Source of the DNA: Rhynochetos jubatus
Taxonomy: Eukaryota; Chordata; Aves; Eurypygiformes; Rhynochetidae
Length of the DNA stretch: 64,000 nt
Direction of reading: 5' to 3'
NCBI GenBank assembly: GCA_027574665.1
Contig: CM050666.1
Span: 6,448,001 to 6,512,000, forward strand
This document shows positions 1-61,150 of the stretch, piece after piece (within the stretch, counting starts at the first letter, position 1; every line of letters begins with the position of its first letter). The notes beneath the pieces were generated by a model, which was not told the origin of the DNA, ran no database searches, and saw only the letters and a list, made by a program, of their open reading frames with translations. A program made the position numbers and the translations under genes.

Positions 1-3000
1 CCACTAGCTTTTCATATATCCTGGGTGATTCTCTTAACCTCTTTTAGTTTCCCACTTACGAAGTTATCAGTGTTTTCAGCCCTAAAATCTTGTCAGGAAT
101 GGCAGGAATTGGTTTGTTGTATTTATGCATAGTTGTCACAAAGAAGCAAAACCTGCTGTTTATACTATGTGCTTCTAAACTCTGTATTACGCGTTCAGGG
201 CTTGACTTTCTGTATGCTGATATTCTAGGCTTTGTACCTATTTCTTTTCACAGTTTAACTCTGTGTCTGCTTGGAAGATACCCAACACTTTAAATTTCAT
301 AGGAAACAGTATAAACTCTATTTGTGAAAACTCACTCGGGGAAAAATACTAAAAGATTTTAAGATTATAGTTCTGAGCGTGCGCATGAGATTTCAGTCTA
401 CTTGTATTTCACATTCAGAAGTAAATTGGCTGTCTTAAAATCATAAAAGTATACAAACATGCATTGGAAGATGTTTCTGATAGATACTGTTTATTTTTAC
501 AGGTATGTACCTACAGAAGAACATTCCATTAAGTTTATAACTTACAGACGTTAGTGTTGTAAGTAAAGGATTCTTGGAGGAAAAATAACTATAGAGGCTT
601 CAGTACAGCCTCTTCTAGTAGACTGCATTTTTCTGGAAGGAATGGGAAAACTATTCTGAGGCCTTCAGCCAAACATCAAAGGCTTGCTCTGAAACCTGGA
701 GGTGTAGGAGCTTCTCAAAGAAATACAATAAAAGAGTTTCACAATGGAAGGTGCCAGAGTGTTAGGCACTTGGCATTCCATGGTGGTATCAGCAGCTGCA
801 TCAGGCAGGGGTACTGTGCTGCTCCTCGGCTTCTAGAGCTTTCCCAGGCTCTGTCCCATGTAGAGTCCTGCATTGCTCCAACAACCGAACTGTGCAAGGA
901 AACAGGGACTCCATAAATGGGTTAGTGATTCACCCTTTTCCGGGAGGCTTGGAATAAAAATGTGGAAGAGAAACAGTGTCTTCTTTTTCCCTGAGGGAGG
1001 TAAAAATAGTGGCTGCAGTCTCCATCCTGTCCCAAGGACTTTTCACCTAAATGATTCAAATGCATGTCCCCGGGCTCCCACGCTGGGGTAGATAAATGCT
1101 CCTCCCTTAGTGATACCGGGGCATTTAGGAAGGATTTGCATGCAGTTCTGTCTCTTCTCTGTCTGCTGAGCCTGAAGGATTGTCCAGCAAGCAGTGAGTG
1201 TGCTGCTGACAGGGCTTGGAGGTGAAGGAAGATGTGGGTTGGAGCACCCCATTCAAACCAATAGCCAGTCCTCAGACCCCCCCCGTGGTGGTCAGTGCCC
1301 TGTTTTGTTATGTGGCGATTGCTCAGAAATAACACAGTTGTTCTGTTGCCTCATCTGTCTTACCTTGTGGCTCCACAGAACAGCGTGGCTTGGACAGGGA
1401 TGGTGGTTGGGTGGCAGTAAGACGTTCCTTTAAATTAGGGCTGTTGTGGGGTGTCCAATAGCCTGAGACTGAATTAAAACAAATCTGGGGCTCTGCTGTC
1501 TCTGCACGTGTGAGCCGTCCTTGTCCCCAGCTCACAGCCCCGCTGCTTCCTTTGCATAGTATCTAGCCATTACGAGGGGAGTCAGATCAGCCCGGTTCTG
1601 ACTGAAAGACCAACTCATCCAGAAATGAGCTATGGTCTCAAGAGCTGAAAGAAGGGAGAAGACTGAGGAAGGGTGGGACTGCCTATTTTGGTGGCAGGGT
1701 ACAATTAAATTATTTTCATGACTAGCTTAAGCAATCCCCAACAGGCACTTCCCTCCCCAAGCCTCAGCAAGGCTGGCTTGTGGCTGGGCCATTCCCTTGC
1801 TCCAGCTGAGACCAGGAGGGTCCTTCTGGGGCTGGGAATCCCCAAGCTGCAAGCACCTGAGGGCTGGGAAGGTCCTCAGGGCATGTATCTCTGTATGCTT
1901 CTCCTGTTCTGTACTCTTTTTGGTGCAATGCCTTCAGGAATGTTGCCAGACCAGGTCAGTGGTGAAGTGGACAGAGTGAGCACCCAGTCACCTCCCAGTT
2001 CCAGCAATCCAGGCAATAGGCAGGCCTCAAGTTGGAAATACGTTAGTCAACAGCTGGTAAGAACAGAGCTGTCATCGTAACTGTACTGGAAACAGGATTT
2101 GGGGTTTTTGGGTTTTGCATGAACTGAAGATCTGTTTTGGATGAACACGGGACCTGGTCGAAGTCACTCACTTGTCTTACAGGTTTGACCTGGAACATAC
2201 TTGTGCTGGGCGCTGCTGGTGTAGCTCCTCAAGTAGCACACTGCACATCCTTTCCCTGCCCCCTTCTCTGTTGGGAGCTAGGCTGCCCGCCTGCCTTCGC
2301 CCAGTGAACGTCATGCTGCTGAAGCCTTCGCTGCACTTGTTGATACGAGTTCAGCCGACAGCGCTTTGAAGGGACAGAGGGAAAAGGTCACCACTGGTCA
2401 CCTACTCTAGCCTGCCCTTCTGGGCACAGCCGTGCTAGCGACAGCACAGTGCAGTGGATGCTATCTACCGGCTCCTCAGCTGAACCAGAAGGAAGCTGTT
2501 GTGTTAGTCACGCACCTTTTACTGGCCTCGGCTGCCAAATTCCCTGCGCTTAAAATTGTACGTTGCTGGTTTTGAAAGTACTCTGCTGGCAGCGCAAGGG
2601 AAATTTCCATGTGTGGAGGGCAATGTTGGTTAAGGATACAGTATATACAGAGGGTTACATGACGCTAAACACACCTTTGTAACTGGAGGGTTATGGATCT
2701 TTGGAATGACGCTTACTTTAGCACGTGCTCGGAATGACGATAGCAATGCCTTCAGCTGACATGGTTAACTGACCAAGTATCGCTGTTTAGACTAGCTGCT
2801 TCTATACTTAAAGATTTTTTTCTTTTCCCAGAAAACCTACAGTGCCAAAATAAGAGTTGGTTCTGTTTTCTTGGAATACTGACTGTAGGGTTTTACAGAG
2901 AAGGTTGATATTTCTGGAAAGTTTGTTTAAGCCTTTAAAATCTGACACAGAGGTGTAATTACTACCCGGGTAATAGGTATATATTACATCATCTGTTAGT

Positions 3001-4384
3001 GCATGGCTTAAAATTTGGATGCAACTGTGAAATTTGCCAAAAGGAGTGGAAAAATGACAATGTAGCCAAAACCAGGTTTTAGTGTCCCTCCACGTGTATT
3101 GTACTCATATTCTACATGTTATTCCCTCTTCTGTTTCCTTTATCATGTTCTGCTGGTTGAGGTTTATCTTGGCTTGCACTGTAGGGGACGCGCAGACTGC
3201 CTTCAGGTGTAAGGACATTTTTCATTACAGGTATTGAGGTCAGTGAAACAAAACCTGTGTAATGGCAACATGGATAGTATTCGCATCTAGAGTGTTGGCA
3301 GCCCTAATTAATGGCATGCTACAGGGTACTTAGCTCACTTAGAATATTTTTTTAATCAGCTCTCGGACGGCTACCAGTAAGGCATAGATTTACCTGGGGT
3401 TTTGTTCTGGTTTCCAAAACTGCAGTTCAAAAAGAAAATCTTCCAAAGGTGCAGTCAGTGTCTAAGTTGGGGCCGAGTCCGAGTTATGGACAGTGCTTCC
3501 CTTCCTTGTGGAACAGATTCCCCACGCTGGAAGAATCAGTTGCGTTTAGTTGATGAACAGTTGTTTTTATTTTCCTCAGCAGTGGTTTGGAATAGCGGTT
3601 GTTTAAAGTAGGAGCTTGAAAACAAGACTAAATTATTTAATTTTGTTATGAAAAGGCTTTCAGAGCAGTTGGTAAGTTTAGGAGTTCTGTAAATGTTCCT
3701 GTCACTTGTCTGGAATGTTAAGTATTGCAACGGTTACACATTGCTCACAGCAGTTACAGCTCTGAAGTTTTCTCCAAAGAAGGAGTAGAGAAATTTAGGT
3801 GTATAACGGCCAATTCTTGCTCAAAGCTCTGGTCTTTCCTCCCTTCTCTTTAAAAGAGGAGCAGCAACAGCAAATGTGGCTTGAAAACAGTGGATGGATA
3901 AAGTAGCTTAAAGGTAGAATTACTACTTTTGTAATTCCATAACTTGTAATGGTAAATTGTAAAGGCCTTTTTGAACCTTTAAGATTGAAAATACTGGGAA
4001 AGTCTTGCCACTGTAAATAACTACCTGCAGCAGCTGTTCTGAAACGGCAGCACCCATAAATCATTGACATCTGTGTATTTTCCTCATGGCATAAGAACGT
4101 AGCAGACACTGCCCTGACTGGAGCAGGGCTCCATCCCACCTGGTACTCTGGGTCCAGCCATCGCTGTGAGCAGATGCCTCAGGAAGAACCCCAAAACTGA
4201 AGTCTTCCCTGACTGCTTCCCCACCCTGCAATTACATTTGGCTCAGGGGGGTTCTGAGCCCTTTGTGCTCTTCTATTTAGCATCCATCCATTAGGGAATT
4301 TCTCTACCTTGGGCTTGTCTGGTCTCCCCTTCCACTCGTGCTTCATGCAGCCACATCATTCTTACATTCTGCATTAAAAATATG

Positions 4385-5035
4385 TCCCATTTTTCTTGTT
4401 TTGAACCTGGCTCTAACTTCATTCATTGGGCCTTAGTTTTAGTACTGGGCAGGTTGATTAGCAGCCAGTCCCAGTCTGTCTTCTCGATGCTATTCAAGAT
4501 TTGTCATATTCTCTGTGAGATGCCCATGGGAGCTATTATATACCTTTGATCTTATTTTTACCCAGTGCTGAACCTTCTTCAGGTCTATAAGAAATGCCTT
4601 TTTTTTGAGGTTGAGAGACCAGAACTGCACATACCAACTGAAGTGTGGGTAGATGGGCAAAAACTCGGTTTGTTGTGTTTTATGGTTTGTTCTCTGTTCC
4701 TTTCTTTAATGATTCCTGGAATTGCTTTGCTTTTTTTTGTTTTGCCTTATTCCAAACACTCTACTGGTAGTTTAATGAAGCTGTGAATCAAAACAGTGAA
4801 GTCCTGCTGAGCAATATTGGTGAGTTGAGAGCATATTTATGTATGAAGCTGAGGTGGTTTCCCCCCAAGAGATAGATTGCTTTGTGTTTACCTAAATTTA
4901 ATTTTATTTGCTGTTTTTATTGTCCAGTTAGTCTCATAAGGGTCTTCTGTGATTCCATGGTTTCCTGTTCTCCTTGGTGTCTTAAATAACTTTCTAGCAT
5001 CAGCAAACTTTCAAGTCACTAAAACTGATGTCTTG
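4385..5035 (-). mobile_element. Ancient L3/CR1-type LINE relic
   Basis: On the + strand it follows the antisense order of an amniote L3/CR1 tail: TTGTTTTGAACCTGGCTCTA with AACTTCATTCATTGGGCC, then GAACCTTCTTCAGGTC, GAGAGACCAGAACTGCACAT, CCTTTCTTTAATGATTCCTG, AATTTTATTTGCTG with TTATTGTCCAGTTAGTCTCA, and GCATCAGCAAACTTTCAAGT. Highly diverged with indels, so very old. Boundaries are approximate. Confidence 0.75.
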
Positions 5036-7589
5036 ATCTTGAGCAATAAAATAAATGCACTGCTTCCTTGGGACTTCTGGAATCCAGTGGTCAATGGATT
5101 GTGTTTTTGAAACTGTTGAGCAAGAGACATCACTGTGGAGTGCTTGTGCAGCTTGCAGGCTGAAAGTTTGAGCTGTATACCTCACAAATGTAGAGAACTC
5201 TGTCCCTTAGTACGTAGCTTATTTCATATCCCAGACGCTAAGTTGTTGGTGACTGTGCTGTCTTGCCTGCAGAGGCTTGGGAAGTTCTGAATCTGTGTTT
5301 TACAGGGGGTGAAGAGGCTGTATTTCATAATGCACCGTTCCACCTTTTGGGACTGTGTAAGTGACCTAAAAATGTCATTCCCTAATTATTTGGGCAAAAG
5401 TTGTCAGCGTAAATATATCAAACCCAAAGAACTTGTACAAACAGAGAGTGAAAGTGTACTGACTCCATTATTCTCAGATGTGAATATTTCTGTTTTCCTC
5501 TGCATTTTGGGTATTTGATGTTTCAAAAATGGTCAGTATCCTCAAATTTGAGGGGTCGGTTGTTTCCATTTTTCTGGAACTCTTAAAAGCTAGTGATAAA
5601 TAACCTTAGAATTATCTTAATTCACAATTTTTTCATAGATAACACTGTTTAATACCTCTTGATACTCTTTTGAGTTTTACCAAGGGCAAAAGGCTAAATA
5701 CCTTCTTTGCTGATTAACCCTCTCTCACCTTACAGGCACAGGAAACTATTTTTTGTACTCTTGCAATTGAGCCTTACTCTTGTGACAGCAATATTAGCAT
5801 AAATAAGCCTATTAAATAATGGATGAGATTAAAATAATCACAGTAAGAAATCATACCTTGCACCCCCTTGCCCTCCCGCCTGATTCAGCATTCAGGTTTC
5901 TGAAGCGTACGTAAGAGTAACCCTGAAAGCATTTCAAGCTGCCTGGGTGGATGTATCATATCAGTTTACAGTAAAGAGCAGAGCCATGCTATTGGGCAAA
6001 ACCCTTTTAAATTATTATTTATGGAGTTGTATTTGCAGCTGGTATAAAACGCAGGGCTGGTTTCACATGCCTCCACCGCAGCATCGAGAGCAGGCTCCCG
6101 AGCAAGGTTCCCTTTCGCTTCCTGTACTATGTGTGCTGTGGAAAGGGAGACGTCTGGGAGAGGATACAGGTTAGAGGGAATAGTTACATTTTAGTTTAGG
6201 AATGTAGTCCTTCTATCTGATATTTTGGGCTTGGTTTGGCTTTTTTCCATCCTGATTAATATCATAATTGATACTGTAGAGGTAGTGTTAATCAGATGTT
6301 TTCCAGTCATGTCTTGGGTCTGTTGATAGATGAGTATTTTGTTTAGTAGGGAGATACGAGGGACCTCCAAAAGTCTCTCTTGGCTATCTCGTAGAATTAC
6401 AGCTGTTCATTCCACTGCAACTTTTTATTTAGCGTTATGCTTCTACTTCACTTTTTTCTTTCCTCTGTTTCTTTGAGGTGAGAGGATGTGTAAGGAGAAA
6501 GGAAATCTTCAGTAATTCCTTCTTTCTCCCTAGGGCAAAATATAAAGTACAGTTTTATATGCAGTTATTTGCTTTTTAAAACAACAGTGAAACAGTATTT
6601 CATCTCTCATTTGTATCATCAGTGTTACATGTTAGTCTTCAGAAAGCTGCATTTGGTAGTGAGCATTTTATTTATTTTAAAATGTACCGTTGAGTACAGA
6701 CAAGTTTATTGTTGGTTCCTAATTCTGTGTCTTCCTAAGAAATGTGGTGTTTTTCTTCAGAAGCATGAAGGCAGTCTTTATCTGCAATGTCTGCCTTCTG
6801 AGAAACAGGGTGATGTAGGGCTTTTTCCACTTCCAGTTCAACAGTATTGATGTCTTCTGTTTTCAGTGCTGAACCCCCATCCTCTTGTTCCTTCCTGAAG
6901 AAGACGGAAGGGGAAAAATTGACACCAAGAGGTCATAAATTCACTGTAGGAGCCTGAGTGAGCAGCTGCTTTTAGAAACTGTAATGCTAATTAATGTCTT
7001 GTCCTTCTTTTAAATTATGTTGGACTAATATGTATCTTTTTCTCAGTTTTAAAACTATAATTACACAATCTTCTTTCAGTAAAATAGTAACTGCTAGAGC
7101 TTAGTTCCTCTGGGAGAAAAACAGGAACAGTGGTACCTGACCCTCCCTGTCCTCTGAAGTATGTTTTGAAGTTTCTGGCAAGGTGGTTCTACATTTCAAT
7201 AAATCACAAATAGTGGTTTTCAGTGTCAAATCTATGGATTTTTAAAAACAATGCTGGGATGAAACAAGAGGATTATACTTAGTTACTTTATTTAGTTTCA
7301 CTTATTTACATCCCCTTGCTATGCAGTTGCTGTTCTTGGAAATACTGCTGCATGTTTTCAAGAACACATCTAAACCATGCATTTTTAAAGAACCCCTTAT
7401 TGATGAGAAACATGTGGCTTCAGAGTCTTCTGTCACTGATGACCTCTGTGATATATTCGTGAGAGTATAAATAGTTTGTACTGTAAAAGCTAATGTTTGC
7501 CTGTGTTTCTGTTTGAGTTTATACATCCAGTGGGTTATGTTACTGCCATAAGAAGCGGATCCCAAGTGTATTGATCTCTTACTGTGCTT

Positions 7590-7800
7590 GCAAAGATCAC
7601 GTGTGCGGCGCATGTCTGGCGCGTTGTAGGCCGTGTCAGATTTGATGAATGGGCTCTGTAGACTCGGTAAATGTGTATTGCAGGCGGCCATGGCTGGGTG
7701 TCTGCGGGCCAGCTGGAGCTACTGCTCTATCTCGATTGCCAGGCAAGGTTGTCGAGCTCAGCCCAAGTGTATGATAGTCATATGTTGCCCGTACCCAACC
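7590..7800. promoter_or_regulatory. Small CpG-enriched patch with an E-box
   Basis: About 12 CpG sites in 210 bp, a palindromic CACGTG at 7598-7603 and an ATG in strong Kozak context (GCGGCCATGG, ATG at 7690), just after an acceptor-like TATTGCAG. The short frame (44 codons from that ATG) has no known similarity. Regulatory function is only a possibility. Confidence 0.25.
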
Positions 7801-9695
7801 TTCATTATAGCACTGGTTTACTAGCTCTGTGAGCTCTCAAAAAGCCACGGTTCTCATTTACTGGATTTGTTGCAAGAGTGTAGTTTCAGTTGTATCCTCG
7901 CTGGTCTTTTCAGTTGGTTAAGCTCAGAAGCACAAGTGTTCAACTCAAACCTGAAGAAGACAAGAAATGTAAGCGTGGCAACTAGGTCCTACCTGTAGAT
8001 ATTAGCGTCTGCTTCTGGCATCTAGTAGGCAGTCATACTGCTTCAAATTATGTGTGTATAGCAAACATATTACCTTCATGGGGCTTTTCTGGTTTGGCCT
8101 TTGGTTTTCTTAGGAGCATCTCATTATTTAATCTTCTGTGAAGGCGTTCTGATTACTATGGCAGAAGCCGTATGGCAGGACCAGTGCATTTTTGGCATTC
8201 TGATGATGAAACTGCAACAGCAAACAAAGTTTTCTGTGTCTGTTCATGCAAGCTTGCAGAGCTAAAGGGAGTCTGGAAACTATAAACAAATATTTGCAGT
8301 GTTTTAAAATGAAACTTCCTGTTGCTTCTGTTAACAGCACTTGGGGGTCTGAGGATGAAAAACTGGAGTTTTACTGACTTCGATAAAATTCAGACTTGAA
8401 ATATACTTGTGTGCAGCTGAGGTGGTGATGGGGAGGAAGGAGGGTGTGTTAGTGTACGGTGTTAATTTTGTTAGCTGATATTAATTAGTACTCCTGGTCA
8501 CTGTGTGTTTGTGTCACATGTTTCATGCACTCATTTGTCAGTCTACTTTCTGTGCCTTTGAAGTGCTTCAGTTTTTAAGAGTTTGAAACAACGAGATGTG
8601 TGTTACGTTTCTGATCAGCCACAGGATATTGGGCTCAGATAAACCTGATCACTTCCACCCAGAATCTGTAAGACTGAAAGCAGAGTGGAAGTTTCCTCTA
8701 ATTAGTCTTCTATCCCATGTCTTCTGACTCATAGGAGATGAAGAAAACAGCTGCCAGCTATCTCACCCTTGGAAGAGGGAAGAAGATCCTGATGTGTCTA
8801 GGCCTTCTGGTAGTCCGTGCTTCAAGTTACGGCTGTTGGCTAGTCTACCCTTTCTTAGATTGTCTTCCAGAATGAGCAGTTCTTGTGATAACTGCTGTGT
8901 TTGGGTCTGCTGCAGCTGCTCCTGGTCTGAGTAAAGGTGGCTTCGTTGTCTGGGGTTTAGTTTATTAGCTCATGGTTGGAGTGACAGTATTGACAGTCGT
9001 CTGCTGTTCGAGAAAGCTTGAAGGCAAGGTAAAGATGCTGAAGTGTCCTGGCTGCGGACCGTGGAAGCGCAGTGGGTTACTTCTGGTTTCTTCTCAGAGA
9101 GGTTCTCATAATCGTATGACTGGTATTAAATTTTGTAGAATCCCATGTGTTTATTAACATGATTTTTAATAAATGGTTTCAGGGAATCTGAACTTTTCAA
9201 CTTTTTTTAATTTTTATAAGGTACTTTTCTCTCTGCAACTGCTGTTACTCTCAGTGCTTTAGCTATCAAGCTGGTGGTAATCTCTTCTCAGATCCAGTGT
9301 TGTTGGTAGTCAAACTGTTGCCTGAATACTCCCACGGTATTTTCCTTCCCACAGTCAGAAATAAAGAACATTGCTGCCCTAATAAGCCTTTCTTTTGCTA
9401 GCTAACAAGTGAACTCTGCAACATGGGTCACTTATAAAATATCCTTGGTTCAGTGCCATCTGTGGAAAGAGAACTGAAAGAAAAAAGTTGAAGTGGAGCT
9501 GGAGGAAGCACCTAGTTCTTGGTAAAAATACCTTGTTAAAAAAAGCAGAAACCATTGGTCAGTCACACGCATTCTGTTTGGCTCTAATTTGTGGCCTCTA
9601 CTGTATTCTGAACTTGTGGTCTTAAATAGAGCATTATAGAAAAAGGCATTGCTTTTCATTTGCATTTTATATTTAAAATTTCTTTTTGCTTGTAG

Positions 9696-9732
9696 ATTTG
9701 TTTGTAAATGCATCATAAACAGACAGCCCAGA
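9696..9732 (+). other. SPECC1L: 5' UTR part of the first coding exon
   Basis: A pyrimidine-rich stretch ending in TTGTAG at 9695 looks like the splice acceptor, leaving 37 nt of 5' UTR before the ATG at 9733. The earlier exons carrying the cap site are not recognisable in this window. An out-of-frame ATG lies at 9708. The acceptor was chosen by eye, so the exact exon start is tentative. Confidence 0.55.
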
Positions 9733-57513
<47,781 letters not shown>

Positions 57514-59563
57514 AACCCTAATAATTCAGCAGATCCATGGGATAGAACCAACATGAGCTACCGGATGGAAATCTTACTAAACACTAATCCCCATTCCACT
57601 GAAAACTGGCAACATTTGAGTCCGCTCAAACTTCAGTGACACTATCCTGGATTGACTCAGATTGCTTCAGCTACTCAGCCTGGAAACAACTGTTTAAAAG
57701 CAAGAACTTGTTGCCACTGTGCTTGGAATAACCCAAGTTATTAAGCTATTCAGATTAATCATGTAGCCTAAAGAGCCTGGACTACTTACGTGCTGCCTTT
57801 CCAGCCAGACTTCCTGAAGCTTTCTTTCCTAGGAGAGTGAGGTGAATGGATCCTCTAGCATATAGGAGACTGAATGTTCAACTAGAGCTTTGAGAAGGAA
57901 AAGGATAACATGGCATCGTATTACTGAACTTTTTGTAGCATCCTGATACCACACAGTCTGAATATTCTACCCACAGCATATGGCACCCTGATACAGTAGA
58001 GTTCTTTATGGTAGTTACTGCCTTTACAGCTATTTTCCCTCCTTTAAAATGTGCACAGTATGCTAGGAAAACAAGCTTTTATCCCATCACAACAGATTGA
58101 GTGGAAAAGTGCTGTCAATACCTCGAAAACGTTGGCACAGAACAACTCCTCATTGTAAAGCTTCATTATAAGCCTACCTCTGTCACAGTGATGTGGCTTC
58201 CAACTTTAACTTACGGATTGTAAAGACTAGCATATGCAGCTCCTGGTTTTCAGGGTATGCTGTACTCCAAGGAATCTGTCCAAACTCCCTGTGCTTCCAT
58301 TATAGCAGAAACCAATCCGTAATCAACCCTCGTGTGGCTTGTTCTTTCCCCTCTGCCTGTATAGCAGCACGCACAGCTACCCCAGGCTTTACTCTACAGC
58401 AATACAAGCATACGTCATGGATTTCTGTGGTAGAATTTTGGAACTGGGATGGCATTTCCTCTGCAGAGAAGATATTTTGAATAAGATGTAAAAATGAAGT
58501 AGTTTGTCTCAAAATCCAGCTTTGCCATGTTTTCTGTCTGTTTTTCGTTGATCTTGCACCTCCTCATCTGACCGACAGAAGGTGAGACGTTCTCTGACAA
58601 GAACTGTGGAGGAACTGATGTAATGTGTGTACACCCAGTAGTCTCAGATATTGCCTGGAAATGACTCACTGTCCCAAGGAAGGAATTGAGAAACTTTAGT
58701 CTGCTCAACTTCTGTGTTCCTAAAACGTACCTGAATTCATGTAACAGCTCTCGGGCAAAAGAGTTCAAGTAAGTGCCTTAGCGACCATTGAGTTTATCCA
58801 TCCTGGCACTTCAGGGCCTCATGCAGAATGTTAATGGCTCAGAACGATTTCATATTTCCATTAGTCATAAGCCATTTGTTTGTAATCTTGTTTGTCAGGC
58901 CAAGGGAAGACTTCACTCTATCATTGCTTCTGCCTCTTATTTTTCTGAACACTGATCAGCAGTGTAGCCACAGTTGAACATCTCTCATCAATATTAAGCA
59001 GAAGCCTATTTAGAAGGAGTTCTGTAACAACTGCTATTTATAAGCACATGTTCTTTCAACACAGTAACCCTGTTATAAAGAAAATGAATCTGCCATTCCT
59101 ATGGTGCTCTTATGACTGTTAAGGACAGTTTGAATGTCATAGATGTTAACCCAGTGAATGCAACTGTGCTTGGCATCTGTGAAACTTCATCGTCGTATAA
59201 AAGCACAGATTTAACTCAAAATTATTGCCAAATCCCAAACCCTATCATCTGAAGAACACAGCCCATGTGAAGAGTAATAATTCAGCATGCCTCTAGCAGC
59301 TAGCATTATATAAAAATACACACGTACGCTGATATGTGCCTGTGAGAATTACGAAAATTTGCAAAATAACTACTTAATCCACGCCGAGGGCCTTTGGAGA
59401 AGTTTTCAGAGCAGCAGTGTCTTACACATTCTTACAGTTCCTTAGAACCCTAAATGGAGCTAGACACTCTCAGATTATTGATTTGGTGCATTTGAAGAGC
59501 CCACGTAATCTAAAGACAATTGTTGAAAGAGAGGCTTCCAGTGAAAAATCATTAACAGATTTT

Positions 59564-59569
59564 AATAAA
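59564..59569 (+). terminator. SPECC1L: Candidate proximal poly(A) signal AATAAA
   Basis: Canonical hexamer about 2.05 kb after the stop codon. A T-rich stretch (AATTTTTGTTTACTTC) follows about 40 nt later. Usage is unknown. Confidence 0.4.
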
Positions 59570-60119
59570 ATTCTGAAATACAATTTCCTCTCCCGTAAAT
59601 TTCTTCAAAAATTTTTGTTTACTTCATTTCTTCAAATGAGTTTTCAGTAAGAAAACTTACTGGAAATACACATTATTGCTGTCTCACATTCCATCTCTTA
59701 CTGCTAAATTCCAGGTCTTGCCAATTTGTGTTTGAGAAACCTTCTATTCATCCTCCGAACAGCCATCCTTATCTACTAGTGGCTTATTCCTTGCCTTAGA
59801 TTTTAAGAAAATATTTTTCTGATGAAAAGGATAGCATTTCTTGGTCTAAATTCACTCATGACCTGTTTCGTTAAGGTCTTTTGAGCTTTAAGTTGATTTT
59901 TTTTCTTCCAAATGGTCAACTTCCTTTACCTGGAATGTTGTGTTAGTCCGTAACTGATACAACACTAATGGTGTAACCATTTGCAAAAAGGGAAATCACG
60001 TCTTCCAGATCTGTTAAAAAGATGAGCTGTTAGACTTCAGGGGGAGAGAGGAAGGAAAGTTAGTATAAACCTGATCTTGTTTTGAACAACAGAGCTCTGT
60101 AAGCTTCTTGGTGTGATCT

Positions 60120-60720
60120 GTCGGACAAACCTGCGTTGTGTTCGTGTCTGTAAAGGAGTATCGCGCTCCACGAAGGGGGTTTCTTACAATGATCCATCTG
60201 AGCCTTTACGCGCAAGGTGCCGCACCGCTGTGCGCGTGGAAGTGAGGAAGCGGTGGAAGATCTAACACGAACATAATGCCCTGCTGCACTCTACGACAGG
60301 CTTTTTCGGAAGGGTCGAACAGCATTACATTTTTCAAGAGGAAGAATAGCCGTCGCCCTTCTGGACGTGGATGATGCTGTTTGGTTTAGTTCCTACTCAC
60401 AGTTAATCCTGAAACAGCCTGGTTTTTTGTACATATCAATTGCAAGTGTATGCTGATTGACTTTTCTTTTTAATCCAGAAAATATTGCTGAATGTACTGA
60501 AAAAAGGACAAATATTTTATCATCCATTTATATTACTGCATTTTAATACGTGCCTTGCAAACGCCTGTGCTGTGGTAGATCAGGGTTACTCGTTGCCGGC
60601 TGTGGGCGTGGGGTGGGCAACAAAACGAAGCTGTTGAACACAGCGCTGCAGATACCCGTGTCATCACCTGGGGCCTGTTTACTGATCAGAGCGGTCAGTT
60701 GAGAGCCAGACGCGTGTTCG
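60120..60720. other. CpG-dense stretch in the 3' UTR
   Basis: About 20 CpG sites fall within roughly 240 bp (60120-60360), including ATCGCGCTCCACGAAG, TTTACGCGCAAG and GCTGTGCGCGTGGAAG. A second group lies at 60590-60720. The rest of the window is CpG-poor. It does not look like a transposon I know. It may be an alternative promoter for a downstream gene or a regulatory element. Confidence 0.55.
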
Positions 60721-61126
60721 GTTTGGCTAGTTGTGATCCTGATGCAAGATCATCAGCGAGGAACTGAAGGAACAGTTGTGGAGTTTTCTTCACCAAAAAA
60801 GAAGGATGGGAGGAAAAGTTTAATTTTTGGTTATTCAGGAAAATGTCAGAAGTTTTGATACGGAGTATCTAACAGTGACAGAACTGAGGTGACTTCAGGA
60901 TGGATTACACTTGGTTTGGTTTTCAATTAGCTTTGTTTGATTTGCTTGTCTTGTATACTTAAACAGAAACACTAATTTAATACCTCTGGTAAGAATCTCA
61001 GCGGCCCTCACAAAGATCTCTCATTCTCATGCCTCTGAAAAATCGTGAGTGAAATTTTCCCTTTTAAATTTGTGTGGATAAGTTACCCAGAATATAGTAT
61101 ATAATTACAGCATATTCTGATGTAAA

Positions 61127-61132
61127 AATAAA
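61127..61132 (+). terminator. SPECC1L: Candidate distal poly(A) signal AATAAA
   Basis: Canonical hexamer in ATGTAAAAATAAATGTTTGT, followed at once by T/G-rich sequence that suits a downstream element. It is the last AATAAA I found in the window, which makes it the best candidate for the main cleavage signal. Confidence 0.5.
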
Positions 61133-61150
61133 TGTTTGTCTCTCGAGCAT

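Larger units (their letters stand above)
1..9695. other. 5' noncoding intron or upstream flank of SPECC1L
   Basis: No coding exon recognised on either strand. It contains an ancient CR1-type relic on the minus strand (about 4385-5035) and a small CpG-enriched patch at 7590-7800. The longest open frame, 1718-2080 on the + strand, lies in a moderately GC-rich stretch and resembles nothing I know. SPECC1L has noncoding 5' exons in mammals, so a 5' UTR exon could be hidden here, but none can be called from sequence. Confidence 0.7.
57514..61150 (+). other. SPECC1L: SPECC1L 3' UTR (end approximate)
   Basis: Follows the stop codon with no further intron-like break that I can see. Poly(A) signal candidates are AATAAA at 59564-59569 and 61127-61132, the second followed by a GT-rich stretch. 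If the distal site is used, the 3' UTR is about 3.6 kb. Open frames inside it (58193-58480, 59417-59650) have no recognisable similarity. A CpG-dense stretch lies at 60.12-60.72 kb. Confidence 0.6.

Noticed and set aside
1718..2080. 120-codon open frame in a GC-richer stretch
   Set aside because: No recognisable domain or splice pattern, and a second overlapping frame is equally open; composition explains it.
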